Assembly: GCF_007830265.1 (NCBI RefSeq)
Contig: NZ_VLKE01000001.1
Coordinates: 992,001 to 1,056,000 of the forward strand
Length of the DNA stretch: 64,000 nt
Direction of reading: 5' to 3'
Origin: Micromonospora olivasterospora
GTDB lineage: Bacteria; Actinomycetota; Actinomycetes; Mycobacteriales; Micromonosporaceae
The notes under the pieces were generated by a model. The model made no database searches. It saw only the letters and a program-made list of their open reading frames with translations, and was not told the origin of the DNA. This document shows positions 46,615 through 55,373 of this stretch, piece after piece. Position 1 is the first letter of the stretch, and each line of letters begins with the position of its first letter. The position numbers and the translations under genes were made by a program.

Positions 46615-46903
46615 CCGCATGACGCCTGGCCCGGATCTCTCCGGTGCCCGGCGACGGCACAAGAGTACAGGACTCCCGGGGGGTTCGCGCCAGGGGGTTA
46701 CCCGCGGATCGACCCGGGCCCACGGCGGGACGAAACGCCGAAGAATCGGACAAATCGTCATCCGGACCCAGTCAGGCATGAGCGCGGAGCAGGATGGGTA
46801 GTTAGCTGCTGCGAACGCAGGACGTAGGCGCGAAGGAGTCGTCACCTACGGGGCCCCCACCCCGCAGGGCGGGGATGGCGCGTCGGGTACGGAAGGAGCC
46901 GCC

Positions 46904-47296
46904 ATGCGCGGAAAGATCATGTTTCTTGGCGGGCTGGCTGCGGGATTCGTCCTGGGCGCCCGCGCCGGCCGGGAGAAGTACGAGGAGCTGGTCGTCCGGG
47001 GCCGCAAGGTGCTCGACCACCCGACCGTCCAGGAGGCGGCGGGGGTCGCGCAGGCCCAGGCCAACCGGCTGTACAGCGAGGGCAAGGACAGGCTGAGCCA
47101 GACGAAGCTGGGTGAGAAGCTCGGCGCGAACGGCAAGCAGGACCTGACGCCCGCCGACAACGCGTACGCGGGCACGCCGGCCGCCGTCGGCACCCGAGCG
47201 GGCGGCGGCACCACGTCCGGCGGCAGCTCGTCGGGCACCGGGTCGACCTCGGGCGGCAGCAAGTCGTCCGGCACGAGCAACAGCAGCAACCTCTGA
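46904..47296 (+). CDS. YtxH-like membrane protein
   Basis: A 130-residue protein starting ATG 46904 behind AAGGAG. One membrane segment, MFLGGLAAGFVLGARAGREK, with the GARAGR motif of YtxH-type proteins, then a helical segment (residues 25-75) and a Gly/Ser/Thr-rich tail. Such proteins are small envelope or stress proteins of unclear function. A clear hairpin terminator follows at 47310. Confidence 0.85.
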   Translation: MRGKIMFLGGLAAGFVLGARAGREKYEELVVRGRKVLDHPTVQEAAGVAQAQANRLYSEGKDRLSQTKLGEKLGANGKQDLTPADNAYAGTPAAVGTRAGGGTTSGGSSSGTGSTSGGSKSSGTSNSSNL

Positions 47297-47309
47297 CCGA
47301 CGTACGCGA

Positions 47310-47339
47310 CGGGCCGGCCGCCTTCGGGCGACCGGCCCG
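47310..47339 (+). terminator. Hairpin terminator after the YtxH gene
   Basis: CGGGCCGGCCGCC, a TTCG loop and GGCGACCGGCCCG form a long GC stem with one mismatch, 14 bases behind the YtxH stop. No U-tract, as is common in actinomycetes. Confidence 0.75.
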
Positions 47340-47345
47340 CAGTCG

Positions 47346-48990
47346 CTTCTGGACCCGAGCACCTCAAGCAGTACCGGGTCGTCGTCCTCCTGAACACCGC
47401 CGGGGAAATCCTCAACGACGCCCAGCAGGCCGCCTTCGAGCGGTACTACCGGGACGGCGGCGGCTTCGTCGGCGTCCACTCCGCGATCGAGGCGGAGCCG
47501 GACTGGTCGTTCCTCACCAACGTGCTCGGCACGCGGGCCACCGGCGCCGCGCCGGTCAGCCCGGCCACCGTCACCGTCGCCGACCGGGTCCACCCCGCCT
47601 CCGCGACGCTGCCGGAGCGCTGGCGGCACATCGACCGCTGGTACACCTTCGCGGCCAACGTCCGGGGCGTCTCCCACGTCCTGGCCACGGTGGACGAGAA
47701 GACGTACGCCGGCGGGAGCATGGGCTTCGACCACCCCGTCACCTGGTGCAAGGACTACCAGGGCGGCCGGTCGTTCTACACCGGACTCGGCGCCACCCGG
47801 AGAGCTTCGGCAGCACCGACCTGCGGGCCCACCTGGGCGGCGCGATCCAGTGGGCCGCCGGCGTGACCGACGGCGACTGCGGCGCGACCGTGCTGGCCAA
47901 CTACGAGATGACGTGGTCGGGGCGCAGCCCAACGTCAACGAGCCGATCGGCTTCGACGTGCTCCCCCGACGGCCGGGTGCTCCAGACCGACCGCCGCGGC
48001 GGCGTCCGGCTGCACGACACGAAGACCAACACGACCAAGGTGCTGGCGCAGATCCCGGTCTGCACCCACAGCGAGGACGGGATGTACGGGCCGGCGGTCG
48101 ACAACGACTTCGCCACCAACAGGTGGGTCTACCTGTAACGCGCCGCCGCTGGACACCCCCACCGGCAGCGCGCCGACGACCAGCACCGACCCGTCGACCT
48201 GGGACCAGTGGAAGGGCTACTTCCAGCTCTCCCGGTTCAAGTTCGTCGACGGCGAGAACCCGTCGCTGGACCTGGCCACCGAGCAGAAGATCCTCCAGGT
48301 CCCGGTGGACCGGGGCGCCTGCTGTCACGTGGCCGGCGACATCGCCTTCGACTCGAAGAACAACCTGTGGCTGGTAACCGGCGACGACACCCCGTCGGGC
48401 GCCGGCGGCTCGGGCGGCTTCTCGCCGCACAACGACTCGGTCAGCGACAGCGGCGTGTACCAGGCGCCGTTCGCCGACGCGCGGCGCAGCTCCGCGAACA
48501 CCAACGACCTCCGCGGCAAGATCCTGCGGATCACCGTACGCCCCGACGGGTCGTACACCGTGCCGGCGGGCAACATGTTCCCGGAGGCCCAGGACCCCGG
48601 TGACAGGACCCGGCCGGAGATCCACGCGATGGGCTTCCGGAACCCGTTCCGGATCACCCTCGACAAGAACGACGTCGCCTACCTCACCGACTACTCCCCC
48701 GACTCCTCCACCGCCGCCGTCGGGCGGGGCCGGCCGGCACCGGCCGGATGATGGTGGTCGACAAGCCGGCGAACTACGGCTGGCCGATGTGCGTGCAGCC
48801 GAACCTGCCGTACATCGAGATGAACTGGACGACCAACCCGATCTCGTCGGTCGCGCCGTTCGACTGCGCGGCGCCGAAGAACACCTCCCGGCACAACACG
48901 GGCCTGACGGACCTGCCGCGGGTGGAGAAGTCCGAGCTGTGGTACTCGTTCCAGGCGCCGACCCCGTGCCCGGAGTCGCACCTGTCGACG
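47346..48990 (+). pseudogene. Broken ThuA plus PQQ-type sugar dehydrogenase gene
   Basis: Starts without a start codon inside a ThuA domain (RVVVLLNTAGEILNDAQQAA, then FVGVHSAIEAEPDW and WYTFAANVRGVSHVLATVDE). It then changes frame at least five times while keeping order: FGSTDLRAHLGGAIQWAAGV, DGRVLQTDRRGGVRLHDTKT, DRGACCHVAGDIAFDSKNNL, RPEIHAMGFRNPFRITLDKN and VVDKPANYGWPMCVQPNLPY. These are the six-bladed glucose/sorbosone dehydrogenase (GSDH) parts of large secreted ThuA-PQQ proteins. The 5' end, signal peptide and C-terminal domains are gone; at about 48985 it joins a ROK-family gene in mid-sequence. Confidence 0.8.
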
Positions 48991-49730
48991 CCGACGCAGA
49001 CCTGCCCCCGGTGTCGCCGCCGGCCCTGCCCGGCTGGCACGGGTTCGGCGTCCGCGACGTGCTCGCCGCCGAGCTGGGCTGTCCGGTGCTGGTCGACAAC
49101 GACGCGAACGTGATGGCGCTCGGCGAGCAGCACGCCGGCACCGGCCGCGCCTTCGACGACTTCCTCTACCTCAAGCTCGGCACCGCCATCGGCTGCGGCA
49201 CGGTGCTCGGCGGGACGCTGCACCGGGGCGCCACCAGCGGCGCGGGCGGCATCGCCCACCTGCGCCTCGGCGACGAGGACGGCCCGCTGTGCGGGTGCGG
49301 CGAGAGCGGCTGCCTGGAGGCGTACTGCGGGGACGACGCCCTGGTCCGGGACGCCCTGGCCGCCGCCGAGGCCGGACGGTCGCCGGCGCTCGCCGCCCGG
49401 TTGGCCGAGGCCGGCGGGCTCACCGTGGCCGACGTGGCCCGCGCGACCACCGCGGGCGACCCGGCCGCGCAGACCCTGGTACGCGAGGCCGCGCGCCACG
49501 TCGCCCGCGTCCTGGTCGGCCTGGTGAACTTCGTCAACCCGGGCATCGTGATCATCGGAGGGACGGCGCCCGGCGTGGGCCCGACGATGCTGGCCGAGAT
49601 CCGGTCGGTGGTCTACCGCCGGTCGCCCCCGCTGGCCACCGGCAGCCTGCCGATCGTTCTGTCCGACCTGGGCGACCGGGCCTGGCGTGGTGGGCGGCGC
49701 CCGGTCCCGGCTCGGCCGGGCCCGCGTCCC
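48991..49730 (+). pseudogene. ROK-family sugar kinase or regulator, 5' and 3' damaged
   Basis: Begins inside the ROK fold (SPPALPGWHGFGVRDVLAAE), continues CPVLVDNDANVMALGEQHAG, LYLKLGTAIGCGTVLGGTLH, and the zinc motif CGCGESGCLEAYCG, then VNPGIVIIGGTAPGVGPTML. The N-terminal HTH or ATP-binding part is missing because the reading joins the broken dehydrogenase. At the 3' end (about 49685) the frame slips so that the natural GVVGGAR ending falls in another frame and runs into a tandem repeat. ROK proteins are sugar kinases or repressors. Confidence 0.8.
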
Positions 49731-50012
49731 CGGGCTCACTCCGGTTCGGCGGGCCCCCGTCCCCGGACTCGGCCCGGTTCGGCGGGCCCCGTCCGCTCGG
49801 GCTCACTCCGGCTCGGCCGGGCCCGCGTCCCCGGGCTCACTCCGGTTCGGCGGGCCCCCGTCCCCGGACTCGGCCCGGTTCGGCGGGCCCCCGTCCGCTC
49901 GGGCTCAGTCCGGTTCGGCGGGCCCGCGTCCCCGGATTCAGTCCGGTTCGGCGGGCCCGCGTCCCTGGATTCACTCCGGTTCGGCGGGCCCCCGTCCGTT
50001 CGGGCTCAGTCC
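49709..50012. repeat. Nine-unit tandem repeat of 33-35 bp
   Basis: Units begin GGTTCGGCGGGCCC or GGCTCGGCCGGGCCC and end in CTCACTCC, CTCAGTCC or CTCGGCCC. Unit lengths are 34, 33, 34, 34, 33, 35, 33, 33 and 35. Units 1-3 and 4-6 are nearly identical as a ~101-bp block, showing that blocks of three were copied. The array separates the ROK remnant from the convergent isomerase gene and contains the isomerase stop codon in unit 9. Confidence 0.9.
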
Positions 50013-51016
50013 CGGCTGCTGCTGAACGCCGCGTCGAAGGCGGCCGTGGGGGCGTCGAAGGCCAGCCGCCGGACGAACTGGAGCGCCTCGGGCGCCCCGA
50101 CCAGGCGGTCCATCCCGGCGTCCTCCCACTCGATGGAGATCGGACCGGCGTACCCGATGGCGTTGAGCGCCCGGAAGCAGTCCTCCCACGGCACGTCGCC
50201 GTGGCCGGTGGAGACGAAGTCCCAGCCGCGGCGCATGTCAGCCCAGGGCAGGTGGGACGACAACCGGCCGCGCCGGCCGTCGCCGGTACGCACCTTCGCG
50301 TCCTTGCAGTCGACGTGGTACATCCGGTCGGCGAAGTCGAAGATGAAGTTCACCGGGTCCAGTTCCTGCCACACGAAGTGCGACGGGTCCCAGTTCAGCC
50401 CGAACGCGGGCCGGTGCCCGATCGCCTCCAGCGTCCGCTTGGTCGTCCAGTAGTCGTACGCGATCTCGCTGGGGTGGACCTCGTGGGCGAAGCGGACGCC
50501 CACCTCGTCGAACACGTCGAGGATCGGGTTCCACCGGTCGGCGAAGTCCTGATAGCCGCGCTCGATCATCGCCGGTGGAACGGGCGGGAACATCGCCAGG
50601 GTGTGCCAGATCGACGAGCCGGTGAAGCCGACGACCGTGTCGACGCCCAGCTTCGCCGCCGCCCGGGCGGTGTCCTTGATCTCCTCGGCCGCCCGGCGGC
50701 GGACCCCCTCCGGCTCGCCGTCGCCCCAGATCCGGGCCGGCAGGATGTCCTGGTGCCGCTCGTCAATCGGGTGGTCGCAGACGGCCTGGCCGACGAGGTG
50801 GTTGGAGATGGCGAAGACCTGCAGGTTGTGCTTCGCCAGGGTCTCCCGCTTCCGGTCGACGTACGACTCGTCGGCGAGCGCCCTGTCGACCTCGAAGTGG
50901 TCGCCCCAGCAGGCGATCTCCAGCCCGTCGTAGCCCCACTCGGCGGCGAGCCGGCAGACCTCGTCGAACGGAAGGTCGGCCCACTGGCCGGTGAAGAGCG
51001 TGATGGGTCGCGCCAT
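50006..51016 (-). CDS. Sugar phosphate isomerase/epimerase (AP endonuclease 2 fold)
   Basis: A 336-residue TIM barrel of the xylose-isomerase-like superfamily. Metal-site segments are [73 protein letters not shown] and [13 protein letters not shown]. Relatives act on inositol or keto-sugars. ATG 51016 follows GGGGAGAAGGACA. The stop lies in the last unit of the tandem repeat. It has no close co-directional partner; the neighbouring sugar-related fragments suggest a once larger sugar locus. Confidence 0.92.
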   Translation of the reverse strand: MARPITLFTGQWADLPFDEVCRLAAEWGYDGLEIACWGDHFEVDRALADESYVDRKRETLAKHNLQVFAISNHLVGQAVCDHPIDERHQDILPARIWGDGEPEGVRRRAAEEIKDTARAAAKLGVDTVVGFTGSSIWHTLAMFPPVPPAMIERGYQDFADRWNPILDVFDEVGVRFAHEVHPSEIAYDYWTTKRTLEAIGHRPAFGLNWDPSHFVWQELDPVNFIFDFADRMYHVDCKDAKVRTGDGRRGRLSSHLPWADMRRGWDFVSTGHGDVPWEDCFRALNAIGYAGPISIEWEDAGMDRLVGAPEALQFVRRLAFDAPTAAFDAAFSSSRD

Positions 51017-51314
51017 TGTCCTTCTCCCCTGTCGTGCGTGGTGGGGGATTCCGTGCTGCGGGACCGGGGCGAGGGCGACCGGGAGTGCGCGGCGAACCGT
51101 CGGGGGCACCGGCGGGCGCGTCCGCGCCTGAACCCAGCGGGTTGCGCCTCCCGCCGAATCACCAGCCACCCCACAGGGCCGCCGCCCTTACTCTATTCAC
51201 CCCCGCCCCCCACACGGAAGCCCCACACCCCCACCCCCACCCGCCCCGCCCCCGGCCCGCCCCGCCCCACCCCGCCCCGCCCCGCCCCGCCCCGCCCCGC
51301 CCCGCCCCGCCCCG
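51017..51314. other. Promoter region with CCCGC microsatellite
   Basis: About 300 bases between the isomerase start and palindromic copy 3. From about 51250 to 51314 it is almost only C and G, with about nine CCCGC units in a row; before it a CCCACACCC-rich stretch. No gene. The C-rich tract runs into the left arm of the palindromic element, and a G-rich tract follows the right arm. Confidence 0.7.
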
Positions 51315-51385
51315 GCGATCTTGCACTTTCGGCCCTCATCTCGCGGCCTTTATCCGGATTGTCGGGGCACCAAGTGCAAGATCGC
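51315..51385. repeat. Dispersed palindromic element, copy 3
   Basis: GCGATCTTGCACTTTCGGCC at the left, GTCGGGGCACCAAGTGCAAG plus ATCGC at the right; 71 bp. It lies 40 bases beyond the stop of the DUF559 gene, embedded between a C-rich tract (left) and a G-rich tract (right), which together lengthen the possible hairpin. Confidence 0.85.
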
Positions 51386-51425
51386 GGGTTTGGGGGGGCG
51401 CGGCCGGGGGCGGGGCGGGAGGCCG

Positions 51426-52271
51426 TCAGGTGAGGGCGGCGCGGATCGTGGTGACTATGTGGTGGGGGCGGCGGTAGAGGTCCTGGTCGGTGAAGTAGCG
51501 CATCCGCCAGCCGTTGGCGTCGAGCCAGTTCACCCGCTCGCGGTCGTGCCGCAGGCGTTCCCGGTCCAGGTGGGACAGCCCGTCGTACTCGATGCCGATC
51601 CTGCGCTCCCGGTAGCCCAGGTCGAGCCGGTACCGCGGAAGACCGGACGAGTCGTGCACCCACACCTGCGGCTCGGGTGGGGGCAGCTTGCCGTCGATCA
51701 GGACCAGCCGCAGCTGGCTCTCCTGGCGGCACTCCGCCCGGCCGTCCGCCAGTGGCACGAGGTCCCGCGCCTGCCGCACGCCCCGCAGGGCTCGGTGCGC
51801 GGGCAACTCCGCCAGCAACTCCTCCTGCGTGACCGCGCCCGAGCGAAGGGCCGCGTCGAGCACCGACAGCGCGTCGAGCCGTCGCACACTGCGGGCCAGG
51901 TCGACGGCACACCGGGCCGCCGGCACGCACGGCAGCCCGCCGACGAGGACGGGTCGTACGGGCAGGACCGAATGGTGCACGACCAGTCCGGGCAAGCGGG
52001 GTCGCGGCACCGTGGCCGGCAACTGAACGTGGACCTGATCCTCCCGCAGCACCCCGAACCCGTGCCGGCGCGCCGCGCTCTGGTGCGTCAGCGCGGCACC
52101 CTCAGGCAGACACAGCAGCAACGCCCGCAGTTCGTCCTCGTCGTCGCACGGCGCGGCGGCATAGACGCCCCTCCGCACCCGAAGCAACTCCTCCTTGCTG
52201 ACCTGGATCCGGAGGCGCTTCATGGTCAGGCTGCGCAGAAGATCCTCGACGCGCCACAGTTGAGTCGTCAC
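51426..52271 (-). CDS. AbiEi-like plus DUF559 endonuclease-fold protein
   Basis: A 281-residue protein with GTG start at 52271. The N-terminal half carries an AbiEi-antitoxin-like region (LLRVRRGVYAAAPCDDEDEL, ALTHQSAARRHGFGVL). The C-terminal ~100 residues are DUF559/VSR-like: YRLDLGYRERRIGIEYDG, HLDRERLRHDRERVNWLDAN and RMRYFTDQDLYRRP, with the D-x-E/Y-D nuclease pattern. Such proteins are common in actinomycetes and thought to be nuclease or defence related, but their role is not shown. It is monocistronic and framed by palindromic copies 3 and 4. Confidence 0.8.
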   Translation of the reverse strand: MTTQLWRVEDLLRSLTMKRLRIQVSKEELLRVRRGVYAAAPCDDEDELRALLLCLPEGAALTHQSAARRHGFGVLREDQVHVQLPATVPRPRLPGLVVHHSVLPVRPVLVGGLPCVPAARCAVDLARSVRRLDALSVLDAALRSGAVTQEELLAELPAHRALRGVRQARDLVPLADGRAECRQESQLRLVLIDGKLPPPEPQVWVHDSSGLPRYRLDLGYRERRIGIEYDGLSHLDRERLRHDRERVNWLDANGWRMRYFTDQDLYRRPHHIVTTIRAALT

Positions 52272-52365
52272 GCCGCCACCATGCCGACCCCCGGGACGAC
52301 CCCGCCCACCCCCTGTGGACACCCGACCCCCTGTGGACAACCCCCCACACCCCACCGCCCTGTGC

Positions 52366-52425
52366 TACCCCCCTCTCCCCTCCCCCGCTCCCTCTCCCCC
52401 TCCCCCTCTCCCCTCCCCCTCCCCC
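52366..52425. repeat. Polypyrimidine tract before palindromic copy 4
   Basis: Sixty bases of C and T in CCCTCT/CCCCCT groups on the plus strand, interrupted by one G. It ends exactly at the left arm of copy 4. Beyond the right arm a purine tract of GGGGAGGGAGC groups follows (52497-52542), an approximate reverse complement. Confidence 0.8.
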
Positions 52426-52496
52426 GCGATCTTGCAGTTTCTGCCCTTGATATGTCCGTTATGCGGGTTAGGTCGGGGCGAAAAGTGCAAGATCGC
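52426..52496. repeat. Dispersed palindromic element, copy 4
   Basis: GCGATCTTGCAGTTTCTGCC at the left and GTCGGGGCGAAAAGTGCAAG plus ATCGC at the right; 71 bp, with two changes from copies 1-3 in the left arm. It lies 52 bases beyond the stop of the lectin remnant, again near the 3' end of a minus-strand gene. Confidence 0.85.
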
Positions 52497-52548
52497 GGGG
52501 AGTCGGCGGGGAGGGAGCGGGGAGGGAGCGGGGAAGGAGCGGCTTAGA

Positions 52549-52822
52549 TTAGGGCAGAGCCCAGCGCTGGTTGGGGCGGCGGTGCAGGTCCACAGGTGGA
52601 CCGGGGTGCCGTCCGTCGAGTTGTTGGCCGAGACGTCCAGGCACTTGCCCGACTGCGGGTTACGGACGGTGCCGTCGGGCTGCGCCGACCAGTTCTGGGC
52701 GCCCGTGCCGTTGCACGTCCAGAGCTGGATCTTCGTGCCGTCCGCCGACCCGCCGCCGGAGACGTCCAGACACTTGCCCAACGCCTTCACTGTCGAGTCC
52801 GGCGTCACCGTCCAGCTCTGGG
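52549..52822 (-). pseudogene. Ricin-type beta-trefoil lectin domain remnant
   Basis: The minus-strand frame from about 52822 reads AQSWTVTPDSTVKALGKCLD, then GTKIQLWTCNGTGAQNWSAQ and SGKCLDVSANNSTDGTPVHL, two QxW-type lectin repeats as found at the ends of secreted glycoside hydrolases. An in-frame TAA lies just before it, so the catalytic part is gone. At the GGGG run 52572-52575 the frame slips; one more base would restore the standard ending NQRWALP and a stop at 52549. Confidence 0.8.
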
Positions 52823-52936
52823 CTTACCCGATGCGTCCAGGCTTTCGGGCGGGCGTGCCGAACTTTCGCCCGGCGGGAGAGAAAGTCGCCCCGGAGCCGA
52901 TCACCGCCGGCCGCCGGGCCGGCCGAGGCGGGCGGG

Positions 52937-54016
52937 TCAGATCGCCCGGTCCACGGTGCGGGCGGCGAGATCGGCCAGCGCCTTGCGAGCGGCGGGGGCG
53001 AGCGGGGCGTCGGACAGGACGCGCAGGGCCACCTCGGCGCGTACCCGGATCATCCGCTCGATCTCCTTCCGGGCGCCGGTGGCCTCGATGATGGCGCGCA
53101 ACTCGGCCGCGCCGTCGGCGTCCAGGGACGGGTTGCCGAACAGCTCCCGCAGCCGGGCGGTCTGCGCCCGGTCCGCCGCCGCCCTCGCCAGCGCCATCAT
53201 CACCGTCGGCTTGCCCTCGCGCAGGTCGTCGAGGACGGACTTGCCGGTGACGTTCGGGTCGCCGAAGACGCCGAGCACGTCGTCGCGGAGCTGGAACGCG
53301 TCCCCGAGCGGATCGCCGAACTCGGCCAGCGCCGCCAGCAGCTCGGCCGACGCGCCGGCCAGGGCCGCGCCGATCTGCAGCGGCCTGGTCACCGTGTACC
53401 GGGCGGCCTTGAGCCGGATCACGGTGAGCGCGCTGGCCACCGACCCGTCGCCGACCCCGGACACCAGGTCCAGGTACTCCCCCGCGATCACCTCCGTGCG
53501 CATCAGGGCGAACACCGCGTACCCCCGGTGCACCTCGTCCTGGCTCAGCCCGCACTCGTGGAACATCTGGTCCGACCAGGCCGCGCAGAGGTCCCCGCAG
53601 AGCAGCGCGGTGTTCCGCCCGTACGCCTCGGGGTCGCCCCGCCAGGCGGAGCGGGCGTGCAGGTCGGCGAAGAACCGGTGCACCGTGGGCGCGCCCCGCC
53701 GCTGGTCGCTGCGGTCGAGGATGTCGTCGTGGATCAGGGCGAAGGCGTGGAACAGCTCCAGCGCCGCCGAGGCGATCACGATGGGCGTGCCGTCCCCGCC
53801 GGCGTCGTCCCCGCCGGCGCCCCGCCAGCCCCAGTAGCAGAACTGCGGGCGCAGCCGCTTGCCGCCGGCCAGGACGAACCGGTGCAGCGCGGTGAACACC
53901 CCCCGGGGCGTCCCGTCCGGCCACTGCGCCGCCTGCCGGTCGAGGAAGGCGGCCAGCTCGGCGTCGACCCGGGTACGCAGGCCGCTCGCGTCGGTGGGTG
54001 TGACCGTCGCGGTCAT
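52937..54016 (-). CDS. Trans-polyprenyl diphosphate synthase
   Basis: A 359-residue E-type prenyl synthase. First aspartate-rich motif HDDILDRSDQRRGAP (Asp97, 98, 101), substrate motif GGKRLRPQFCYWGW (50-63), second motif FQLRDDVLGVFGD. It elongates DMAPP or GPP with IPP. ATG 54016 starts MTATVTPTDASGLRTRV; the upstream frame to 54073 is not conserved. It lies at the end of the ebo-type cluster and could make the prenyl donor for the UbiA-like transferase at 59006. Chain length cannot be read reliably. Confidence 0.9.
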   Translation of the reverse strand: MTATVTPTDASGLRTRVDAELAAFLDRQAAQWPDGTPRGVFTALHRFVLAGGKRLRPQFCYWGWRGAGGDDAGGDGTPIVIASAALELFHAFALIHDDILDRSDQRRGAPTVHRFFADLHARSAWRGDPEAYGRNTALLCGDLCAAWSDQMFHECGLSQDEVHRGYAVFALMRTEVIAGEYLDLVSGVGDGSVASALTVIRLKAARYTVTRPLQIGAALAGASAELLAALAEFGDPLGDAFQLRDDVLGVFGDPNVTGKSVLDDLREGKPTVMMALARAAADRAQTARLRELFGNPSLDADGAAELRAIIEATGARKEIERMIRVRAEVALRVLSDAPLAPAARKALADLAARTVDRAI

Positions 54017-54029
54017 TCGTCCTCCCTGG

Positions 54030-55297
54030 TCACTCCGTCGCCACGATAGCGTCTGCCCGACGGGCGGTCGCACCGGCGGGCGGGGTCGCGCCCGGCTGCC
54101 CGGCGGACGGGGTCGCGCCCGGCTGTCCGCCCGGCTGCGGCGCCAGGCCGGCCAGCTCCAGCAGCAGCGCCTTCACCTCGGTGGCGGCCACCGCGTCCCG
54201 CGCCGGGCCCGGGTCGGAGCAGAGCAGCACGGGGGCGTCGGCCGGGTCGGCCGGCAGCCGACCGTGCGACCCGCGCACCGCCCGCGCGCCCGCGTCCAGC
54301 CCCACGACGCTCATCAGGTACCGCATGCCCAGCTTCTTGCGGGCCAGCGCCACGGCGGCCCCCCGCTTCGCCGCGCCGGGGGCGGCCGGGTCGAAGAACA
54401 GCTCCGCCGGATCGTACCCGGGCTTGCGGTGGATCTCGACGAGGCGGGCGAAGTCCGGGGCGCGGGCGTCGTCGAGCCAGTAGTAGTACGTGAACCAGGC
54501 GTCCGGCTCGGCCACCAGCACCAGTTCGCCGGCGCGCTCGTGGTCCAGCCCGTGCGCCGCCTTGCCGTCGGCGTCCAGCACCTCGGCCACCCCGGGCAGC
54601 CCCGCGCACAGCTTCGCCACCGCCGGCACGTCGGCCGGGTTGCGTACGTAGACGTGGGCCACCTGGTGGTCGGCGACCGCGAACGCGCGGGACGTCCACG
54701 GGTCCAGGTACTCCATGCCGTCCTGGGTGTGCACCCGCAGCAGCCCCTCGGCGCGCAGCAGCCGGTTGACGTCCACCGGACGGGAGACGTCGGTGATGCT
54801 GTACTCGGACAGCGCGACGACCGTGGCGTCGGCGGCGCGGGCGGCGTCCAGCAGCGGCCCGAGCACCGCGTCCAGCTCGGCCGCCGCGGCGGCGGCCCGT
54901 GGCGAGGACGGCCCGAAGCGTTGCAGGTCGTAGTCCAGGTGCGGGACGTAGACCAGGGTGAGGTCCGGGGCGTGGTCGGCGACGATCGCCACCGTGTAGC
55001 CGGGCTCGACGCGGCGGGCCGCCTGCCACAGCTTCTCCCGCCGACCAGGGCGTTGTGCTGCCGCCAGAGCAACACCTCGCCGAGGTCGCGGAAGTACCAG
55101 CCGTTGCCGACGATCCCGTGCCCGCTCGGCGGCTCCCCGGTGAGGAACGTGGACTGCACGGAGCAGGTCACCGCCGGCAGCACCGTGCCGAGGGAGGCGG
55201 TGAACCCGCCCTCGGCCACCGCGCGCAGCCGGGGCATGTGTTCCAGCAGGCGCGGGGTCAGCCCGACCAGGTCCAGCACCACCAGTCGTCTACTCAT
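54030..55297 (-). pseudogene. Alkaline phosphatase/phosphodiesterase-superfamily protein of the ebo cluster, internal loss
   Basis: ATG 55297 starts LVVLDLVGLTPRLLEHMPRL, then TVLPAVTCSVQSTFLTGEPP (the metal-binding Thr region) and GHGIVGNGWYFRDLGEVLLW. Near 55010-55040 the frame changes and HAPDLTLVYVPHLDYDLQRF, DADGKAAHGLDHERAGELVL and YYWLDDARAPDFARL continue to 54030. About 60 residues expected between KLWQAARRVEPGYTVA and the DLTLVYVPHLDYD strand are missing. Intact relatives are nucleotide pyrophosphatase/phosphodiesterase-type proteins in ebo operons. It is 13 bases upstream of the polyprenyl synthase. Confidence 0.8.
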
Positions 55298-55373
55298 GCC
55301 GCTGCCTCGCTTCGCTCGGCATCGCCATGAGACACCAACGCACTGTGCCGATGATTCACTCGCTGACGCTCGC
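55298..55373. other. Intergenic repeat-like segment with self-complementary words
   Basis: Seventy-six bases between two cluster genes containing GCCTCGCTTCGCTCGGCATC and CACTCGCTGACGCTCGCTCA, words of the GAGCGAAGCGAG type that often recur in actinomycete intergenic DNA. Only one copy is in this window. Confidence 0.35.

Noticed and set aside
49709..50012. Possible CRISPR array because of ~34-bp repeats
   Set aside because: The units follow each other without unique spacers and no cas gene is near; it is a direct tandem array.
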